A stretch of 19,978 bases of DNA from positions 1 to 19,978 of the forward strand of contig CAKTVK010000033.1 of the NCBI GenBank assembly GCA_934623455.1. Direction: 5' to 3'. A model generated the notes under the pieces. The model was given only the letters and a program-made list of their open reading frames with translations, searched no databases and was not told the DNA's origin. Shown here piece after piece: positions 1 through 6,972 of this stretch (the first letter of the stretch is position 1; each line of letters opens with the position of its first letter). Both the position numbers and the translations under genes were made by a program. Source of the stretch: an uncultured Eggerthellaceae bacterium. Its GTDB lineage: Bacteria > Actinomycetota > Coriobacteriia > Coriobacteriales > Eggerthellaceae.

Positions 1-155
1 CTTCTATGGCAGTTGATATGCGCAAATTCGCACACACTGATTTTTACCGGGGCCTTTCGTATTTGACGGAGGGATTCCTGACCGATGATCAGGAGTTTTT
101 GGGAGGCCTTCTTGGGCTGGGTAACCAAGAAGATCAAGATGAGGAAGATGCATAA
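1..155 (+). CDS. TorD/DmsD-family chaperone, 3' end only
   Basis: Only the last 51 codons are present, ending at TAA 153-155. The readable peptide contains DFYRGLSYLTEGFLTDD and ends in a short acidic tail (QEDQDEEDA). The F-Y-R-G-L...L-T-x-x-F-L...D pattern resembles the C-terminal helices of TorD/DmsD-like chaperones, which bind the Tat signal peptide of molybdoenzymes and help insert the cofactor. The family call is inference from a short fragment. Support comes from context: 23 nt downstream begins a NapG/NapH-type pair, and such chaperones commonly sit at the end of molybdoenzyme operons. The gene continues off the left edge, so the start, full length and key N-terminal residues cannot be judged. 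Confidence 0.55.
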   Translation, partial: SMAVDMRKFAHTDFYRGLSYLTEGFLTDDQEFLGGLLGLGNQEDQDEEDA

Positions 156-178
156 AGAAGAAAGAGGAGGATCGACAG

Positions 179-844
179 ATGTCCACAGAAGAAACTGTCG
201 AAGCGAACGCTGCCGCTGAAGAGCGTTTATATGCGGGTATGACACGGAGAGATGTGTGCATCGGCGCAGGCGCGGCTATTGCTCTTTTGGCAATTGGTGG
301 AGTGAAATATTTGGGCCAGCAACCGGGAGTGCGACCTCCTGGAGGTCAGGATGAGGACCGTCTGCTTGCTGCGTGTATCCGCTGCGGCAAGTGTATGGAG
401 GTGTGTCCCCACAATATCATTAAGCCGCAACATATGGAGGACGGCGTTTTTGGCACCCGCACGCCGTATTTGTGTTTTGCCGAGGGATGGTGCGATTGGT
501 GTGCCGAAAAAAATAACGGCGTGCCCAAATGCGCAGAAGTGTGTCCGACTAATGCTTTGCTGCTTCCGGAAGACGCAAAGGTTAAGACTACTATTTTGGG
601 AAAAGCAATATTAAAGACCGATTGGTGCTTGGCGTATAAAAGGCAGCTGGAGTGTCGTCGGTGCTACAGTGCATGCCCGTATGAGGCAATCATTCTGGAT
701 GCATACGATCGTCCGGTAGTGGATAGCGATCTGTGCAACGGGTGCGGTGCTTGCGAAGCGGCGTGCATCTCGCTGGAGAGCGGATCTATCTCTGCCAACA
801 TGGACACGCGGGCTATTGTGGTAGTGTCCGCTAAGGAGGCGTAG
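179..844 (+). CDS. NapG-like Tat-exported ferredoxin with four [4Fe-4S] sites
   Basis: A 221-residue electron-transfer protein. Residues 22-48 form a twin-arginine-like signal: TRRD at 22-25, then a hydrophobic stretch, so export to the outer face of the membrane is likely. Four cysteine groups follow: C66/69/72/76 (CX2CX2CX3C), C105/108/118/122 (CX2CX9CX3C), C150/159/162/166 (CX8CX2CX3C) and C186/189/192/196. This spacing, with the wide second and third sites, is typical of NapG/MauM ferredoxins. The ATG at 179 has an AGAGGAGG ribosome site 8 nt upstream. A second ATG at residue 21 is less well placed. NapG proteins pass electrons from NapH to a periplasmic molybdoenzyme; here the partner enzyme must lie upstream of the window, so nitrate as substrate is not established. 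The stop is 5 nt before the napH-like ATG, so the pair is co-transcribed. Confidence 0.85.
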   Translation: MSTEETVEANAAAEERLYAGMTRRDVCIGAGAAIALLAIGGVKYLGQQPGVRPPGGQDEDRLLAACIRCGKCMEVCPHNIIKPQHMEDGVFGTRTPYLCFAEGWCDWCAEKNNGVPKCAEVCPTNALLLPEDAKVKTTILGKAILKTDWCLAYKRQLECRRCYSACPYEAIILDAYDRPVVDSDLCNGCGACEAACISLESGSISANMDTRAIVVVSAKEA

Positions 845-849
845 AATCC

Positions 850-1776
850 ATGAAGAAACATGCTTTACGCACTATTATTCCCCTAATCGTCCTGCTAATT
901 ATTGCATGCGGTTACGTGGCAAACCTTCCTATAGGTAACATTTCTGCCTTTGGCTGGGATACTGTATCTCTCTTGTGTCCGCTGGGTGCTTTGTCGTCTA
1001 TGTTGGCAGCAAAGATGATTGCGCCCCGTGCATTGATATCACTTGCTATTGCTGTGATATTGGTTTTGATATTTGGGAAAGCCTTCTGCGCTTATATTTG
1101 CCCAACGCCTATCATCTCGAAATTACGCCAAGCGATTAGGAAAGAAAAGCCTGACGTCAAAACAGACCCCAAAAATAACCCGCTGTCGGACTCCGAAAAA
1201 AAGTTGTTGGAAGGCTGCAAGGGCGGATGCTCATCGTGTGATTCCTGTGCTGACGTGCGTAAAGGCGCTATCGACTCGCGTCATTTCGTGCTAGGCGGCG
1301 CACTGTTGTCTGCATTGGTTTTCGGGTTCCCGGTTTTTTGCCTTGTTTGTCCTATTGGCTTGACTTTCGCAACCATTCTTTTGATGGTGCTGCTCTTTGG
1401 CGGTGGCGATGTAACTATAGCCGCGCTGGTGTGTCCCGTTATCCTGATTCTGGAAGTGGTAGTGTTTCGCAAATGGTGTCATAAGATTTGTCCGCTGGCT
1501 GCTCTTATGAGCCTGGTGGCGAAAGGCAATAAGACGTTCGTGCCTACGGTGGATACCGAAAAATGCATCGATTGCGGCAAGTGCGCTCAGGCATGCGCCC
1601 AAACGATTGACCCCCGCCATGCGGAGAAGGGCAACGCCATGAGCGAATGCACCAAATGCCGCGCCTGCGTTGAGGCATGTCCTACGGGTGCCATTACCAT
1701 GCCGCTTTTATCGATGAAGAAAACGAAGGTCCTGGCTGAAGTTGAGTCCAAGACCGAAAAGCCAGTTGAGAAATAG
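850..1776 (+). CDS. NapH-like membrane ferredoxin
   Basis: A 308-residue membrane protein with hydrophobic segments near residues 7-25, 60-77, 146-163, 170-185 and 188-206, and paired cysteines at membrane edges typical of NapH/CcoG-like quinol-oxidising proteins: C80/C84 (FCAYICP), C164/C167 (FCLVCPIG) and C210/C214 (WCHKICP). The C-terminal part carries two CX2CX2CX3CP ferredoxin sites (C239-C249 and C267-C277). By family knowledge it takes electrons from menaquinol and passes them to the NapG-like partner. An AAGGAGG site at 833-839, inside the end of the preceding gene, sets the ATG at 850. An additional cluster, C123/C127/C130/C133, sits in the loop after the second membrane segment. The gene ends the operon. 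A hairpin follows at 1797-1829. Confidence 0.85.
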   Translation: MKKHALRTIIPLIVLLIIACGYVANLPIGNISAFGWDTVSLLCPLGALSSMLAAKMIAPRALISLAIAVILVLIFGKAFCAYICPTPIISKLRQAIRKEKPDVKTDPKNNPLSDSEKKLLEGCKGGCSSCDSCADVRKGAIDSRHFVLGGALLSALVFGFPVFCLVCPIGLTFATILLMVLLFGGGDVTIAALVCPVILILEVVVFRKWCHKICPLAALMSLVAKGNKTFVPTVDTEKCIDCGKCAQACAQTIDPRHAEKGNAMSECTKCRACVEACPTGAITMPLLSMKKTKVLAEVESKTEKPVEK

Positions 1777-1796
1777 TAAAAAACGAGCAATCCTTA

Positions 1797-1829
1797 AGGC
1801 TCCTGCGACGCGGTTGCGACCAGGAGCCT
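1797..1829 (+). terminator. hairpin after the NapGH-like genes
   Basis: AGGCTCCTG at 1797-1805 pairs perfectly with CAGGAGCCT at 1821-1829; CGC/GCG can extend the stem inside the loop. It lies 20 nt after the napH-like stop. There is no T-run on the + side. On the minus strand a T6 tract exists but is 14 nt beyond the stem base. It is probably a transcript-end hairpin, though not a canonical intrinsic terminator. Confidence 0.45.
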
Positions 1830-1935
1830 ACGATGGGCATTCCAGGCGAGGAACGGAATAAACCTGGCTGGAGAGAGCCGTTCCTTGTCTGAAATGTCCA
1901 TCATCGTGGCGTACTTAAAAAGAGAGGTATTCATT

Positions 1936-3861
1936 ATGCTTGCAGAATTGCCTTTTGATTGTTCGCAGAGCACCCGCATATTGGGCTCTAAAGGAGCGGG
2001 AAAGACCCGGCGCCTTATCAATTCGGTTGCAGAATACCTGGGTGAGGGTGGAGATCCTTGTCAAATCGTGGTGGTGTGCGCAACGCCAACGGCTGCAACA
2101 CGATTTGCGGAATGCTTGCATGCGGCCTGCGGTAATGTTGAACTTGTCGCTCGAGTGCGGGTTACTACCGCAAGACAATGGGCGCTGGAAATTCTGGATT
2201 GCCCTGAAGCATATGCGGCTACGGGACGTCGTGCGCGCATGATAGCACCTTTTGAAAAGGCGTTCGTGTTGGAGGATATAAAAACGTGCGGGATGCGTCC
2301 AAAGCGTCTTAAAGAGATGTTGAAATTCTTGGAGCGCGGTTGGACGGAATTCTCGGACGAGGACCCCGACTGGCTGATAGGCGATGAAGAAAAGAGTCTG
2401 CAGGATTTTTATCGAGACAATCTTGCCTTTTATGAGGCTATGATCGAGCCTGAAATTTGCAATATGGCGTTGAAATATCTGAAGCACAACTCAGATGCTT
2501 TAAGAACCGCGCGCGTCAATGTGGTGCTGGTTGATGACTTTCAATTGATGAATCGAACTTCGCAATTACTGACTTGCTTGCTGGCGCAAAAACACCTGGT
2601 TGTTACCATCGATTCTTTAAATACGGCTCCCGTATTCGATTCGTATCCCTATGCAGCAGGCATCGAAGAACTTGAGCAATGGGTGTCTAATACGGAAACC
2701 CAGCAGCTTGGTGGCTGCAAACGCGGGGAAGCTATAGTCCGGATTACGCAATCGGTTATCGCAAACGGAGCCATGCAGGAAAGCCTCTGCAGCAAACCGA
2801 CGGAAATCAAGGTAAAGCCCGGGGACTTCCAACTTCTAACGGCCTCTACGCCTAAGCGTGAATTCCAAAAGGTCAGCGCATGGGTCGCAGATCTAATATC
2901 GCAGGGAATTAATCCACAGGATATCGCAGTGGTTCATCCGAGCGTACCTTCCTGGGGCAATTACGCCATTGAAGCTTTGCGTGCAGCGGGGTTCAAAGTG
3001 CAAGCCTATCAAGACGTTAGAACGTTGGGCGGCGATGTTCGGAATCTTGCGTCTTGCGAAGCAATGCAACTGGCAAGTTTGATACTGCTTGCGGGGCAAC
3101 GCGATGACAGCATGGCGTGGAGGTGCTGGTGCGGCTACGGCGACTGGCTGACCTCAAGCGCGGTGTTTGATAAGCTGAGACGCTATGCATTTTATAAGAA
3201 CCTGAACCTCTACCAAACACTGGATTTAGCATCGAAACACCAATTGACCTTGGATTGCTCGAACGACGTTGAAGTGGTGGCTGAAGGTCTTGAAACGGTC
3301 CTTTCGCGATACGAAAGCGCGATACGTATGCTGGAACGGGCACAGGGGATGAAAGGTTTTGATTTAATACACTCGTTGGCGGAGCAAAGCGCACTAGGGG
3401 ACAAGGCTTGCTCCAGGGTGGAGCGACTCTGCGGTGGCTTTACTCAATCGATGGACGTTTCTGCCGTATGCAATGCGTTGCGAAACGCTTTGACGGCACC
3501 AGCCCTTTCGCGATGTCTTGATGCCGTTTGCGTGGGCCCTTTTGGCGTTTTGTGCGGCTTGAATCCCCAGGCGGTACTCGTTGTAGGCATGGTTAACGGC
3601 TTCTTTCCTGAAGGTGATTATTTCAACCAAGGAGTTACCACTATCGATAAACAAACACGGATACTCCAACAAGATACGGCGCGTTTCTACGTAATGGCAT
3701 GTTCCGCTGAGCGTATCCAGGCGTTTAGTTGGTTCAGGCAAATTGAGATGAATTTAGCTTACAAGATGAAATTGAAAATAGAGCGCATTGGTTTGAAGTC
3801 GGGTCAAAAAGTTGCCTCGCTGAGTCCAAGCAAGCTTTTGGATTTAGTGCCAACTGAATAG
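1936..3861 (+). CDS. UvrD/AddB-like SF1 helicase-fold protein, motifs partly altered
   Basis: A 641-residue protein if translation starts at ATG 1936, which has AGAGAGG 8 nt upstream. A TTG at 1885 or ATG at 1894 would add 17 or 14 residues. Residues 17-24, GSKGAGKT, are a clear Walker A motif. Residues 196-203 (VVLVDDFQ) match the Walker B/motif II position of SF1 helicases, but with DD-FQ rather than the usual DE-x-Q. Near residues 547-558, VLVVGMVNGFFP resembles the motif preceding motif V in UvrD and AddB. DTARFYVMACSAER at 580-593 aligns with motif VI (R-x-x-Y-V-x-x-T-R-A), but the T-R-A step reads C-S-A, so the expected arginine is missing. No PD-(D/E)XK nuclease or Cys cluster is evident. 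It stands alone, convergent with the polyferredoxin gene. Whether it unwinds DNA or is an ATP-binding relic cannot be decided here. Confidence 0.7.
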   Translation: MLAELPFDCSQSTRILGSKGAGKTRRLINSVAEYLGEGGDPCQIVVVCATPTAATRFAECLHAACGNVELVARVRVTTARQWALEILDCPEAYAATGRRARMIAPFEKAFVLEDIKTCGMRPKRLKEMLKFLERGWTEFSDEDPDWLIGDEEKSLQDFYRDNLAFYEAMIEPEICNMALKYLKHNSDALRTARVNVVLVDDFQLMNRTSQLLTCLLAQKHLVVTIDSLNTAPVFDSYPYAAGIEELEQWVSNTETQQLGGCKRGEAIVRITQSVIANGAMQESLCSKPTEIKVKPGDFQLLTASTPKREFQKVSAWVADLISQGINPQDIAVVHPSVPSWGNYAIEALRAAGFKVQAYQDVRTLGGDVRNLASCEAMQLASLILLAGQRDDSMAWRCWCGYGDWLTSSAVFDKLRRYAFYKNLNLYQTLDLASKHQLTLDCSNDVEVVAEGLETVLSRYESAIRMLERAQGMKGFDLIHSLAEQSALGDKACSRVERLCGGFTQSMDVSAVCNALRNALTAPALSRCLDAVCVGPFGVLCGLNPQAVLVVGMVNGFFPEGDYFNQGVTTIDKQTRILQQDTARFYVMACSAERIQAFSWFRQIEMNLAYKMKLKIERIGLKSGQKVASLSPSKLLDLVPTE

Positions 3862-3897
3862 AAGTTGCTCACCGTATAGAATGCTTTACGGATTCGA

Positions 3898-3934
3898 AGA
3901 GAAGACCCGCTGAGATTTTCGGCGGATCTTCTCT
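3898..3934. terminator. hairpin between convergent genes
   Basis: AGAGAAGA at 3898-3905 pairs with TCTTCTCT at 3927-3934, and CCGC/GCGG continue the stem inside after one mismatch. It sits midway between the + helicase-like gene (ends 3861) and the - polyferredoxin gene (ends 3949), so it could end both transcripts. Neither side has a clean T-run, so this is a probable but non-canonical bidirectional terminator. Confidence 0.55.
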
Positions 3935-3948
3935 GTGGAAGCGGATAA

Positions 3949-5151
3949 TCATCGCTGCAGGTCGTAGAGTTGATCGGAATTGATTAATTTGCTCACTTTA
4001 CGAAACATAGTGTCGGGACGGTTGAATTCGACGGATGGCTTATTCATGTAGTAGGCGTAGGTTTTTCGCTCTGTTACATCCTGAATTTTCGCTAGGGGAT
4101 AAAGTTTCAGTGCCTTAGTGGGACAGATATCCTGACAGCAGCCGCAACCGACGCAGAGTGCGGGCATATGTGTTACGCCAAGTTTTTCGCTGTCTATCTT
4201 GAATTTGCGCAAGGCTCCTACGGGGCAGAAATTTGCGCACATGCAGCAAGTACGGCAGGTTTCGCGGTCAATGGCTACGCGGTTGAAAAGACGTAAGTGC
4301 AAAGTGGTCTCTGGTTCGGGATGGTATTCTTGTGCCAGAGCGTCCAATGTCAAGAGAAGCTGTGCACGTCGTACGGTGTCGGCCTTCGGCAGCGTGCCAT
4401 CGTCAAGCACGTGATAAGACTTTTTTTCATCCGGGGCGTTATCTGGCAGGATGTCAGATAACGTTGCATTGGCGATGATGGCTGCTACTTGTTTTGATTC
4501 ACTGCGCATGTTCTTAAAAAACGCGCGTTTGCTTTCGTCGAATTCGCTTTGCTGCTGACGTCTTACGACCGAGGGAAGTTTACCACGAAGCTGTGTTTTG
4601 CAAGGGCTGCCCCAGGCACTCAGAAGCTCTTTCGTGTTATGCACGACAGTTTGCGCTTGCGCGCCCGAGGTGTTGCTGTCGCATGATGAGCATTCCCCGT
4701 GGGCCAAGACAATGGAGCTTGCGCCGCCTTGAGCAATGCGCACAAGGATAGATTCATCTATGCGTCCCAAGCACGGGACAACCAGTATTTTGTCGGGATC
4801 GACCAGTTCTTGTGCGCGGGCGTAAAGGGCTTGGCACATTATGGTTACGACCCCTTCGGAAGCTTCGGATATGTTGAGCGCCGCTTCGACTAATTGCGTG
4901 CTGTTTTGCTGCGTTGATCTGAACACTTCTACGGGACAAGCGGCTATGCAAGCACCGCATCCCGTGCATCTGCTCCAGTCTATATCTAGAATGTTGTCGT
5001 TGCACTTGATGGCATGCGTGGGGCATGCGTCTATGCAGGCGTTGCAAGTGGCGTTGCGGTTTCGAATCTTGACGCATTGTTGGGCACGAACGTCAAAGTC
5101 CTTGCTGCTCATGGCAAGAACAATGTTTGCAGCTGATTCCAGTTGGGTCAT
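3949..5151 (-). CDS. polyferredoxin with MvhD-like core domain
   Basis: A 400-residue soluble protein with no signal peptide or membrane segment. The N-terminal half holds two [4Fe-4S] sites, C26/36/39/43 (CX9CX2CX3CP) and C62/65/68/72. Residues ~100-170 resemble the MvhD/HdrA-associated hydrogenase delta-subunit fold: C106, then VVPCLGRIDESIL (C127), then a Gly-Ala stretch ending GECSSC (C154/C157). A charged middle (185-285) follows, then two more sites, C299/302/305/309 and C333/336/339/343. The pattern suggests a cytoplasmic electron hub. It starts 6 nt after the stop of the luxR-type gene, so the two are co-transcribed and it probably serves the same regulon. The exact role is unknown: it could feed electrons to the divergent reductase or act with the regulator as a redox input. 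Confidence 0.75.
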   Translation of the reverse strand: MTQLESAANIVLAMSSKDFDVRAQQCVKIRNRNATCNACIDACPTHAIKCNDNILDIDWSRCTGCGACIAACPVEVFRSTQQNSTQLVEAALNISEASEGVVTIMCQALYARAQELVDPDKILVVPCLGRIDESILVRIAQGGASSIVLAHGECSSCDSNTSGAQAQTVVHNTKELLSAWGSPCKTQLRGKLPSVVRRQQQSEFDESKRAFFKNMRSESKQVAAIIANATLSDILPDNAPDEKKSYHVLDDGTLPKADTVRRAQLLLTLDALAQEYHPEPETTLHLRLFNRVAIDRETCRTCCMCANFCPVGALRKFKIDSEKLGVTHMPALCVGCGCCQDICPTKALKLYPLAKIQDVTERKTYAYYMNKPSVEFNRPDTMFRKVSKLINSDQLYDLQR

Positions 5152-5157
5152 GATTGC

Positions 5158-6678
5158 TTAATACCTTTCGAATTCTTCATCCACCAAATCCATTAATTCT
5201 TGCTGGGAATGCACGCCGAGTTTTTGATAGATACGTTTGCGGTGGGTGGTAACGGTGTTGTACGAAATAATCAGCGCTTCCTGGATGAATGCGGCATTGC
5301 GGCCCTTTGAGAGCATTACGAAAATCTCTTCTTCTCGTTTAGAAAGGCCGTATTGTTGCGCAATCTCGCTACAGTGGTCAAGAAAGCGGTGGTGATGGTT
5401 GCTGGGTAGGATGCGGGAGATAAAATCAAGGTCATGCTCGGTGAATACACTCAGGTAGGTCATGACCAAAATGCATACAGCCATTGTCTCGCAGACAATA
5501 AAGATTAGGGGCGTGTGGGGCAGCAGCATATCAACACTTTGGCCAACAATGAAACCCACGGCACCGCCGCTGTACGACATCCCAACCGCGAAGAGCACCA
5601 CTTGGAAAGCGCTGTGCTCTCCCATCAGGCCAATAAGAAAAACGGCACCAGTCCAAGAAAGCATCATCAAAAGCACCGTAGTGCCGCTTGTAAGGGCGTA
5701 GGGAATTATTTTAGACCCTTCGCCGAACGCAATCTGCGTGAAAAGAACCGCGCATAAGCTGGTCAGCAACGCAACGCGATATACATAAGATAAACGAAAA
5801 CGTTTGGGAATGAGCGCCAGCATAATGATGATGACCAGAACCGTAGCAACTACGGCTACGGTACCCACTGCATGCATCTGGCTAAAAAGCGAGCTGCCGG
5901 CAACGTTTACACCTCCTCGTATGAGCATGGTGCGCGCCCATTCGAGCACCAGACGCCAGGCGAATATCAAAAGGCCAAAACGAATGAGCAGCTTGCGCCG
6001 CTCTGCGGTTTGCATATCCTCCGCTTTTATTGCATTTTGATCGCCGATGAGTTCAATTTTGCAGTTATCGCTTACCGTCAATGTTACACCGCACATGAGC
6101 GCGACGCCCATGGCGAACATGGCTGCAGGAAGCTCTTGCATGAGCGACGAAACGCCCAATATGATGGCGGTCAACCCAAAAGCTATAACGCAGAAAGAGA
6201 GGCGTTCCTTGTAATCTAGCTGCGAGAAGCGATTCCCCAATATACCAAACAGCATAGCGGCGGCAACAGCGGTCAGAATTGCCCCGATTGGAACCAAAAA
6301 CCATAAGGTGCTCTCACTTATGCTCGAGAAGGAGAGAACAACCGATCCAATACCAAGCAAAGCTGCCAAGGGCAACGGTAGGACTCTGCTTTCAACGAAA
6401 ACGGAAGATGCCTTATCCTGCCTATAAAGCATGACGCAGCAGAGGGCAAAAGCAATGGCTTGGGCGACGTATGAACGGTTAAGGGCAGATTCGGGGCCAT
6501 CAAAGCTTTCAACGTAAGCCGTTACGCTGCAAAACATGATAAGGAACCACGCTGAAAGACAGCCAACACTGATTGCCAATGCGGCGTTTCGCACAATGCG
6601 CTTTTTGTCGCACTGTTGTGTGCCTCCTTGCTCAACCGCGAACGCTTGAGACAGTCCGCGAACAATGCGTTCTCCCAT
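5158..6678 (-). CDS. LuxR-family regulator with multi-pass membrane domain
   Basis: A 506-residue protein. After a ~30-residue cytoplasmic start, residues ~31-412 contain roughly ten to twelve hydrophobic segments (for example 32-55, 70-85, 100-118, 126-147, 160-180, 186-204, 272-290, 300-318, 334-352, 358-380, 390-410), an MFS-like membrane sensor. Residues ~443-500 are a LuxR/NarL helix-turn-helix: LSKREEEIFVMLSKGRN, then SYNTVTTHRKRIYQKLG as the recognition helix region. No receiver domain with a phosphorylatable Asp is seen. Such membrane-linked LuxR proteins are abundant in Eggerthellaceae, often beside inducible molybdoenzyme operons; that association is family knowledge. ATG 6678 has a G-rich site about 4 nt upstream. 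It is divergent from the molybdoenzyme operon and probably controls it; ligand sensing by the membrane part is inference. Confidence 0.9.
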   Translation of the reverse strand: MGERIVRGLSQAFAVEQGGTQQCDKKRIVRNAALAISVGCLSAWFLIMFCSVTAYVESFDGPESALNRSYVAQAIAFALCCVMLYRQDKASSVFVESRVLPLPLAALLGIGSVVLSFSSISESTLWFLVPIGAILTAVAAAMLFGILGNRFSQLDYKERLSFCVIAFGLTAIILGVSSLMQELPAAMFAMGVALMCGVTLTVSDNCKIELIGDQNAIKAEDMQTAERRKLLIRFGLLIFAWRLVLEWARTMLIRGGVNVAGSSLFSQMHAVGTVAVVATVLVIIIMLALIPKRFRLSYVYRVALLTSLCAVLFTQIAFGEGSKIIPYALTSGTTVLLMMLSWTGAVFLIGLMGEHSAFQVVLFAVGMSYSGGAVGFIVGQSVDMLLPHTPLIFIVCETMAVCILVMTYLSVFTEHDLDFISRILPSNHHHRFLDHCSEIAQQYGLSKREEEIFVMLSKGRNAAFIQEALIISYNTVTTHRKRIYQKLGVHSQQELMDLVDEEFERY

Positions 6679-6716
6679 AATCGCCCCCGTTTGACCCCTC
6701 GAACCCCTACAAAAAG

Positions 6717-6746
6717 ACTATACCCGTTTAACAACCGTGGCGTAAA
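6717..6746 (-). promoter_or_regulatory. candidate promoter of the luxR-type gene
   Basis: Read on the minus strand, TTTACG (plus 6741-6746) and TATAGT (plus 6717-6722) are separated by 18 nt, 39 nt upstream of the ATG at 6678. The -10 matches 5 of 6 consensus bases. A TACCC half-site begins at 6721, overlapping this -10, which would allow autoregulation. Assignment is by inspection only. Confidence 0.45.
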
Positions 6747-6793
6747 GTAGAAAAACATGTCGTTTTCCTACCTTGACCTGAGGTTTATTCAAA

Positions 6794-6836
6794 ATACCCT
6801 TCAGAAGGGTATGGGCTATTTCAGGGTAATCACCCT
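6794..6836. promoter_or_regulatory. palindromic operator with NarL-like half-sites
   Basis: ATACCCTTCAGAAGGGTAT at 6794-6812 is a perfect 19-bp palindrome centred on A6803. It can be read as two heptamers, TACCCTT and AAGGGTA, facing each other across 3 nt, similar to the NarL heptamer TACYYMT, which is normally spaced 7-2-7. A second inverted pair follows at 6823-6836: AGGGT, AATC, ACCCT. Both lie between the divergent luxR-type gene (LuxR/NarL HTH) and the molybdoenzyme operon, the expected position for that regulator's binding site. The factor that binds is inferred, not shown. Confidence 0.6.
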
Positions 6837-6877
6837 AAGCTGTGACGCTCTTTTTGGGATTTGCCTTCGCCCGAGTG

Positions 6878-6906
6878 GTTACTTATTCAGGCCCGCTCTT
6901 TATGAT
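6878..6906 (+). promoter_or_regulatory. possible promoter of the molybdoenzyme operon
   Basis: TATGAT at 6901-6906 is a fair -10 (5 of 6), 66 nt before the ATG at 6973. The region 17 nt further upstream (6878-6883, GTTACT) is a poor -35. A weak -35 downstream of the palindromes at 6794-6836 would fit activator-dependent transcription. A TATAGA at 6915-6920 is an alternative -10. Confidence 0.3.
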
Positions 6907-6958
6907 CCAAAGCATATAGAACGGCGGAGGGTTCGTTCTGTGAAAAGCGTAAAAGAAG

Positions 6959-6965
6959 AAGGAGG
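6959..6965 (+). promoter_or_regulatory. ribosome binding site that fixes the molybdoenzyme start
   Basis: AAGGAGG, followed by further GGAGG repeats, lies 7 nt before ATG 6973. The reading frame stays open for 72 codons upstream to 6757, but that stretch crosses the operators and has no signal. The ribosome site and the twin-arginine signal that begins directly at 6973 decide the start. Confidence 0.9.
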
Positions 6966-6972
6966 AGGAGGT

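Noticed and set aside
1885..1935. Alternative TTG/ATG starts for the helicase-like gene
   Set aside because: ATG 1936 has a better-placed AGAGAGG site, and the TTG sits at the edge of a predicted hairpin; the choice is not certain.
6757..6972. 72-codon in-frame extension upstream of the molybdoenzyme start
   Set aside because: It runs through the palindromic operator region, has no ribosome site at its start, and would bury the twin-arginine signal; the AAGGAGG at 6959-6965 points to ATG 6973.
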